NCBI RefSeq assembly: GCF_009674625.1
Contig: NZ_WKJQ01000003.1
Coordinates: 1 to 64,000, forward strand
From: Haloferax marinum
GTDB taxonomy: Archaea; Halobacteriota; Halobacteria; Halobacteriales; Haloferacaceae
DNA length: 64,000 nt
Reading direction: 5' to 3'
Shown one piece after another: positions 59,009-64,000 of this stretch. The position numbers were made by a program, and so were the translations under genes. Positions within the stretch are counted from its first letter, which is position 1. Every line of letters starts with the position of its first letter. The notes beneath the pieces were generated by a model. That model was not told the DNA's origin. It was given only the letters and a program-made list of their open reading frames with translations, and did not search any database.

Positions 59009-61132
59009 TCACCGTCTCTTCATCCACACCGCGACGCCGATTACGACGAACCCGACTAGCACGAACACCAGTGTGTCGAACAACGTGAAGCCTGAATCCA
59101 GCGAAATCCCGGTTCCGTCTCGGGTTTGAGTGTCGGGAGCAGGTGTATCTAATTTCGAACTCCCCTCCTCTACGGTCACGTCGACGAACTGGCCGTTCAC
59201 GACGATGGTGTACTCTCCCGGTGAGTCGAGTTGCTTTTCGAGCGTGACAACTTTTGTCTGTCCACTCGCAACTTCGATGGTCTGTGTCTCAGCGGCGCCA
59301 TCAGATACTCCGTACGTGAGCGTAGTCGTCCCATCGATGTTCCCACTGTTCCGGAGGGTGGCGATGAGCGTGACGCTCTCCCCCGGAGCGATGGTCCGTG
59401 CGTCCGCTTTCAAGTCTATGAGACTGACTTCTGCCCACGGTGCACTCACGACGGTCTCTACACGTTCGTCACCGACTCCGATGGTGTACGTCCCAGGTTC
59501 TTCGTACTGGTGTTCGAACGTGACGGTGCTATTTTCTCCAGATTGGAGTGGAACAGACTGCGTCGAGACAACCTCGCCATCGACGCTCAGGTTGACTGTG
59601 CCCACACCGTCGACGAACCCGATATTGGTCACGGTGGACGTCACAGTTGCTGTCTCGCCCAGTAACACGTCTGTCTCTGTAGTGACATTTGAGACGGACA
59701 CGACGGGTTGGCGAATCCCAAGTGCGAAGTAGGACGTCCCAGACGTCTTGGCTCGCATCACGTACCGCCCACCAGTCTCTTGGACGAGTCTCGTTTGGAG
59801 CATCTCCCAGTTATCGTCGTGATACCGGTAGAGTGCGACGTTCTGTGGGGTGGTCTGTCGAGCACTGAGGTCGTCCTTTGCGACAGAGATGTCCACGGTG
59901 GCGTCGTCGAGGTACCGGTCGAGTCCTCTACTGATTGTGATTTCGAGGTACAGCGGCATATCGTCTGCCTGCGAAACTGCCGTGACGTTCTCGGGTTTCT
60001 CCGTGAACCCTTTCACATCCACAGCGAAGGCTGGAAGGTCTCTCGACATCGTGATGCTGAGAGTGTCGATTTCGACGCCCGACCCCGCAGTCATCGACTG
60101 CGGAACTGCTAACTCGAGCGACTCGTCCTCCTTGGCGTTGGTCACGTTGTACTGGACGTGCGTTCCCGTCACCTCGATCGTCTCGATCTCAGTTTCTGGC
60201 TCGGGAGGTTCGGTGTTCTCACTGCTACTTCCACCACCACTGCCGCCTCCTCCGCCGCCTCCCCCGCCACCACTACCACTTCGTACGGGTGTCGTCGTTG
60301 GTGTTGGCGTCGGAGTTGGTTCTGGCGTCGGGGTTGGTGTTGGGGTTGGCGTCGGAGTCGGAGTCGGTGTCGGGGTTGGCGTCGGAGTCGGAGTCGGTGT
60401 CGGGGTTGGCGTCGGAGTCGGTGTCGAACGCGAACAGTCTCCTGGTGAGATGAGTAGTTGCTGGCTCATCGACAGACTCGTGGTCGTTCCGTCGACGTCG
60501 ACGAGTCTGAACTCGTTGACTCGGTTCTGACCACCACTCCACTCCCAGTCACCCCAGTGGTCTGCCTGTTCGTTGAACGCTGGGGCAACCGAGACAGTGT
60601 CTCCAGCGGCGAGGTTCTCGAACCCACGGTACGCACCGCCGTCGTTTCGCCCTGGCCGCCACTTCCAATCGACTTTCGCCGACGAACCGCTCAACTCCCA
60701 GTCGTCGTCCTGTGCGTTGTTTCCGTAGTAGTCGTCCTGAACGACCCACCCGTCTCCTGCCGGTAGTCTGTCGAACCTGAAGGTCACGGTGCTCCCGTAC
60801 GGTGAGTCACCGAGTTCGTCGTGGAGGAGAACCAGGCTGACCCCTTCTGACCCGTGGTAGAAGAAGACGTTACTCACTCGGTTTTCTTGGAGATATCCAG
60901 TTCCGTACGACGAGTACACACCGATTGGTGTGGTCTCGTGGCTCCGATAGTCGTAGAACGTTTCGACGGGGACCGTCCCGTCACCGAGCGCTTCGACCGT
61001 GTAGCACATTCCGCCTTGTTCCACGGCGAACACCGGTGTGCCACCGCTTTGAGCCTGTGCACCACTCATCAGGGTAGGCAGGACTACCATCAGGGCGATC
61101 CCGATTACGACGACACGCCTCAAACGATTCAC
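59009..61132 (-). CDS. Cell-surface protein with TP-repeat linker and PGF-pre-PGF domain
   Basis: 707 aa. Residues 1-28 are a signal peptide. About 29-230 is a beta-rich domain with Trp-rich blocks (DDDWELSGSSAKVDWKWRPGRNDGG). About 235-280 is a (Thr-Pro)n linker, followed by a Gly-rich stretch. About 310-475 is a PGF-pre-PGF domain with YFALGI. Two CARDB-type beta domains follow (about 478-570 and 575-660), and a membrane helix and KRR anchor end the protein. It is an exported, probably glycosylated envelope protein; the linker would span the S-layer. Confidence 0.85.
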   Translation of the reverse strand: MNRLRRVVVIGIALMVVLPTLMSGAQAQSGGTPVFAVEQGGMCYTVEALGDGTVPVETFYDYRSHETTPIGVYSSYGTGYLQENRVSNVFFYHGSEGVSLVLLHDELGDSPYGSTVTFRFDRLPAGDGWVVQDDYYGNNAQDDDWELSGSSAKVDWKWRPGRNDGGAYRGFENLAAGDTVSVAPAFNEQADHWGDWEWSGGQNRVNEFRLVDVDGTTTSLSMSQQLLISPGDCSRSTPTPTPTPTPTPTPTPTPTPTPTPTPTPTPTPTPEPTPTPTPTTTPVRSGSGGGGGGGGGGSGGGSSSENTEPPEPETEIETIEVTGTHVQYNVTNAKEDESLELAVPQSMTAGSGVEIDTLSITMSRDLPAFAVDVKGFTEKPENVTAVSQADDMPLYLEITISRGLDRYLDDATVDISVAKDDLSARQTTPQNVALYRYHDDNWEMLQTRLVQETGGRYVMRAKTSGTSYFALGIRQPVVSVSNVTTETDVLLGETATVTSTVTNIGFVDGVGTVNLSVDGEVVSTQSVPLQSGENSTVTFEHQYEEPGTYTIGVGDERVETVVSAPWAEVSLIDLKADARTIAPGESVTLIATLRNSGNIDGTTTLTYGVSDGAAETQTIEVASGQTKVVTLEKQLDSPGEYTIVVNGQFVDVTVEEGSSKLDTPAPDTQTRDGTGISLDSGFTLFDTLVFVLVGFVVIGVAVWMKRR
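60290..60425 (-). repeat. Thr-Pro coding microsatellite
   Basis: A GGAGTCGGTGTCGGGGTTGG-type low-complexity stretch that encodes alternating Thr and Pro. An 18-bp/36-bp higher-order period is visible between 60345 and 60420. In-frame copy changes would alter stalk length. Confidence 0.8.
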
Positions 61133-61720
61133 TTCTCGACCCTTGGTGGTGACGCTGCTGTGTTCCGGTCAGAATCCGGCTGTCCTATCGTCACTACCGA
61201 GAGACAATGTACAGTATGTGGATGGCTCGAGAGAGACATAGGCGAGTTCTGATTTGACTATTACGGCTGGGAGATTTTGGTTATAGGGCTGCAGAACTGC
61301 CGTTAGTGGTAGAAATGTGTCGGTTATGGTGCGTCGTGGAACCGTTAACGTCCAGTGAGATTCTTTTAATGCAGATATAACTGTTCCACCGGGTGACAGC
61401 ACTGGGGGTGTTTGGGTATCTCTGCTTCTCGGCAAGAACCACGCTCAAGATGGATACCGACGGAATCACCGCCACCGAGTAGAAACAGGTAGCAATCTCT
61501 GTCATTCTGCCAACCGGTAGTAGCTGATTATGGGTGTTGCAGTCGAATACAAGAGCATCCAGCCTCCTCGACGTGTGGTCTGGAGAGGTAAGACCATGGT
61601 ACTCATCAAATCGTCTCTGAAGTGGATTCGACAGCAGAGGAAGCGTACTACGTCTTCCAGATTGCCATCGAAAATTCGTACGAGAGGCCAACAGTCGTCT
61701 CTTGCCCGAGGTGAACACAG
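61133..61720. other. Intergenic region, no gene seen
   Basis: About 590 bases between divergent genes, moderately AT-rich. Frames on both strands are basic or stop-ridden and show no motif. Promoters of both flanking genes must lie here; none is clear enough to place. Confidence 0.45.
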
Positions 61721-62620
61721 ATGGTAGTCGTCCTCGAGTCGTTGGCAACGTTGTCTGTCCTCGTCTTCGTCGTAACGAGCATGCTTTCGATGGGGTTGAG
61801 TTTGTCTCTCACACAGATACTCGACCCATTGCGGAACAGGAGTTTGGTCGCGAAAGCACTCGCTGCGAACTTCGTACTGGTTCCGATAATCGGCTACGCT
61901 ATCGTCTTCGTCGTCCCCCTCACTGAGGGGCAATCTATCGGTATCATTCTCCTCGCAACTGCTGCCGGTGCACCGTTCCTGCCGAAACTCGTCGAAGTTG
62001 CCAAGGGGAACGTCGCCTTCGGTGTCGGTTTGATGGTGCTGTTGATGGTCGTGACAGTGGTCTACGTGCCGCTCGTACTTCCGTTGTTGCTGCCGGGGGT
62101 ACAGGTCAACCCACTCGACATCGCCAGCTCACTCGTCGTCCTGATGCTCGTTCCGCTGGCTATCGGCCTGGTCGTGAAGGCTCGATACACCAACGCGGCG
62201 AACTCCTTGCAACCAGTGATGGCTCAGACCTCGACTACGGCGTTGGTGTTCTTGACCGTGCTCATGTTGGTGCTGAACTTCGATAACCTCGTCAGTGTCG
62301 TCGGAACCGGTGTAATCATCGCTCTGCTGGCGTTTGTGCTCGTCTCGCTCGGTATTGGGTACGTCTTCGGCGGACCAACAGCGGACAACAAGACAGTGAT
62401 GGGGCTCGGAACTGCTCAGCGGAACATCTCTGCGGCGCTGGTCGTCGGCGCACAGAACTTCCAAGACCCGGACGTGCTGACCATCCTCCTCGTCGGGTCC
62501 TTGGTAATGCTCGTCGCTCTCATGGTCGCAGGTGGGGAACTCGGAAGACGCAGCGAGGCCCCAGAAATCGCCGGTGAGTTCGTCGGTGACAGTAGCGACC
62601 AGCAGGTGATACCCGAGTGA
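61721..62620 (+). CDS. BASS-family (bile acid:sodium symporter type) transporter
   Basis: A 299-aa membrane protein with nine to ten hydrophobic segments. MLSMGLSLSLTQI near residue 22 and ATAAGAPFLPKLVEVAKGN near 85 are BASS-type cores, and GLGTAQRNISAALVV near 230 is the conserved GxxxxQRN motif of the second half. These carriers use Na+ to move organic anions or small acids. The substrate cannot be told from the sequence. Confidence 0.82.
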   Translation: MVVVLESLATLSVLVFVVTSMLSMGLSLSLTQILDPLRNRSLVAKALAANFVLVPIIGYAIVFVVPLTEGQSIGIILLATAAGAPFLPKLVEVAKGNVAFGVGLMVLLMVVTVVYVPLVLPLLLPGVQVNPLDIASSLVVLMLVPLAIGLVVKARYTNAANSLQPVMAQTSTTALVFLTVLMLVLNFDNLVSVVGTGVIIALLAFVLVSLGIGYVFGGPTADNKTVMGLGTAQRNISAALVVGAQNFQDPDVLTILLVGSLVMLVALMVAGGELGRRSEAPEIAGEFVGDSSDQQVIPE

Positions 62621-62703
62621 GAACTCCCTCCACTCGACTTTCACTTCGCGGCTCACCTAGCCGAACGACTATCTGACCAGACCTCCCGTCGTAGCGGCCT
62701 CGC

Positions 62704-62828
62704 GGCTAAACTAAGTGGTAGGGTCAGCGACTAATCGAAGCGGTAGGCTTCGTGATCAATCGAAGCGGTAGGTCTCGTGACTAACCGAAGCGGTAGGTCT
62801 CGTGACTAACCGAAGCGGTAGGCTCCGT
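62704..62828 (-). repeat. 25-bp tandem repeat copying the antiporter gene end
   Basis: Five head-to-tail 25-bp units at 62704 (diverged), 62729, 62754, 62779 and 62804. Unit form is GACTAACCGAAGCGGTAGG followed by TCTCGT. The last unit contains the final codons and stop of the antiporter gene; read on the minus strand, the 62779 unit again encodes YRFG and a stop. Confidence 0.9.
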
Positions 62829-64000
62829 TGTCGTCTCCACTATCAGCTTCCACACCGACTTTTTTGAGTTGTTGACGCCAGTATGGCCTGTACTCTGGGG
62901 TTGTTGGTTCTTCTAGCGTCCACTCGTCGCTCATCACCCGGTCGAGTTCGACTTTGACGTCGTCCAACAGACGACTTCCCACGTCGTTGCTTATCTCCCC
63001 TCGCTGTATCGCGCCGCTGATAGCTTCGTACTCTGCGATGAGAATACGGTGTTGGCCGAGTCGCTCCTCGTGTTCTCGGATGCTCGGATGTTTGTCGAGA
63101 AGTCGCTCGATTGCGGTTTCGAGTTCACGTTGTTCGTCTTTGTAGATCGCGGTGATGTCTTCGAAGACACTCGTTGGTATCTCGTCGCGTTCGAGGAGGC
63201 GTACTGCAGTGTCGAGTGCCGCGTTGACGCCGTGCAATCGGCCGACAAGTGCCTCGTAAAGTCGCTGGGGCGGCCGTTGTTTGCTGATACCGACTCGTGC
63301 GATGACTCGACCCATCGTCGGCCCGTTGACGAGGAGTGTGAATGCGGCGACACCGAAGACGAGTGCTGACAGTTGTTCTGCAAGTGGGCCGCTAAACCGT
63401 TCTGAGACTCCGAGCACGAGTGCGATAGAGACTGAAGCGTGAATCCCACTCCACGATAGGACGTGTTGGTAGGCCCGAGATATCGGGGTGGCAAGCCATC
63501 GGTTGAGGATACCGACCAGTGGATAGATGACGACTGCACGTGCGAAGAAGACGAGGACGATGGCCGCGACGATTTGTGGAGCGTACTCGATGAGGAGGTC
63601 GAAGGGTGTGATGATACCGAGTGCGACGAAGATGAGTGTGTTCGCGATGAAGGCCGCATACCCCCAGATTGCCTCCACTGTGAAGTTCGTCTCTGGGGAT
63701 ATCTCCGACCGACTTGGGGAACTCCCGAGGATGATACCAGCGACGAGCGTTCCGATGACGCCACTGCTGCCGAACACGTCGAGGGAGACGTAGACACCGT
63801 AGGCGACGATAAACGAGAGGACGACAGCAGTAAGTTCGTCGTCGACACGTGAGATGAGTTGGTACGCGCCGTACCCGACGACACCACCGACGAGAGCACC
63901 GCCGACGAGTGCGACACCGATACCGAGGCCGATGTCTGCGAGTAACGCCGAGGGTGTCACGAGGTCAGCAACTTCGACACCTCCTGACTCGGCTTGGACG
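62806..64000 (-). CDS. Cation/proton antiporter (CPA family), 5' part beyond the window
   Basis: At least 397 codons; the frame is open through the window end at 64000, so the true start lies outside. Visible are about eight hydrophobic segments, including GVIGTLVAGIILGSSPSR and YAAFIANTLIFVALGIITP, ARAVVIYPLVGIL and LSWSGIHASVSIALVLGV, typical of CPA1/NhaP-type exchangers. A roughly 130-residue helical cytoplasmic C-terminus (HGVNAALDTAVRLLERDEIP to SDEWTLEEPT) probably regulates transport. It exchanges Na+ or K+ for protons. The stop codon is inside the first unit of a tandem repeat. Confidence 0.85.
   Translation of the reverse strand, partial: VQAESGGVEVADLVTPSALLADIGLGIGVALVGGALVGGVVGYGAYQLISRVDDELTAVVLSFIVAYGVYVSLDVFGSSGVIGTLVAGIILGSSPSRSEISPETNFTVEAIWGYAAFIANTLIFVALGIITPFDLLIEYAPQIVAAIVLVFFARAVVIYPLVGILNRWLATPISRAYQHVLSWSGIHASVSIALVLGVSERFSGPLAEQLSALVFGVAAFTLLVNGPTMGRVIARVGISKQRPPQRLYEALVGRLHGVNAALDTAVRLLERDEIPTSVFEDITAIYKDEQRELETAIERLLDKHPSIREHEERLGQHRILIAEYEAISGAIQRGEISNDVGSRLLDDVKVELDRVMSDEWTLEEPTTPEYRPYWRQQLKKVGVEADSGDDNGAYRFG

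Noticed and set aside
1..64000. Insertion sequences, transposases, tRNA or rRNA genes
   Set aside because: I looked for transposase or integrase motifs, terminal inverted repeats and tRNA-like cloverleafs and saw none that I could support. Short degenerate remnants could have been missed without a search.

Overview
The window reads as haloarchaeal DNA. The proteins are acidic and most promoters are AT-rich TATA boxes 22-35 bp upstream of start codons, implying leaderless or short-leader transcripts. Many neighbouring genes share ATGA overlaps. It encodes an archaeal TATA-binding protein, an Orc1/Cdc6 protein and surface proteins of haloarchaeal type. The tbp, iteron array, orc and parA cluster at 40.6-45.7 kb looks like a replication and partition region, so the molecule is probably a megaplasmid or secondary chromosome, or a chromosome with an extra origin. 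The genus cannot be fixed from this sequence alone.

Layout. 1-11.2 kb: three large tubulin/FtsZ-superfamily proteins with long coiled-coil tails, interleaved with a zinc-ribbon gluzincin-like protein and a membrane-anchored exported protein. This is the best candidate for an undescribed system. 11.6-16.2 kb: an exported GH31 enzyme close to YihQ, a membrane protein, an Lrp/AsnC regulator and a nitrilase-fold amidase. 16.7-27.3 kb: a sugar-acid type catabolic cluster with an IclR regulator, two enolase-superfamily enzymes, a LarA-like protein, an SDR, a cupin, an FAH-family hydrolase and a TAXI-TRAP transporter. Similar operator-like sites lie at three of its promoters. 27.5-31.9 kb: a CoA-transferase, glutaryl-CoA dehydrogenase and L-2-hydroxyglutarate oxidase, a glutarate/C5-dicarboxylate module. 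32.2-37.6 kb: a GT4 glycosyltransferase, an inverted duplication of a two-gene membrane cassette around a large membrane protein, and small hypotheticals. 37.7-40.7 kb: an AGE-family epimerase, a GH15-like hydrolase and a decayed sugar-ABC ATPase remnant, probably what is left of a glucan-use operon.

40.7-45.7 kb: tbp, a pentanucleotide repeat, seven 20-bp iterons (two inverted, five direct), orc, long AT-rich spacers with GGATAAT-type repeats, and a parA operon with a small partner. 45.9-51 kb: a TRAM protein, a luciferase-family oxidoreductase, HicB with a HicA broken by an in-frame stop, an Imm49-like protein, and a transmembrane protein joining calcium-binding repeats outside to a winged helix inside. 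51-55 kb: a GC-rich tandem array, a small molybdopterin-domain protein coupled to mobA, a geranylgeranyl-reductase-family flavoprotein and a DUF1810 protein. 55.5-64 kb: a large solitary adenine-specific DNA methyltransferase, a PGF-pre-PGF surface protein, a BASS-family transporter and a cation/proton antiporter cut by the window end, whose 3' end has been tandemly copied.

All product names come from motif recognition in the translated sequence; no database search was run.
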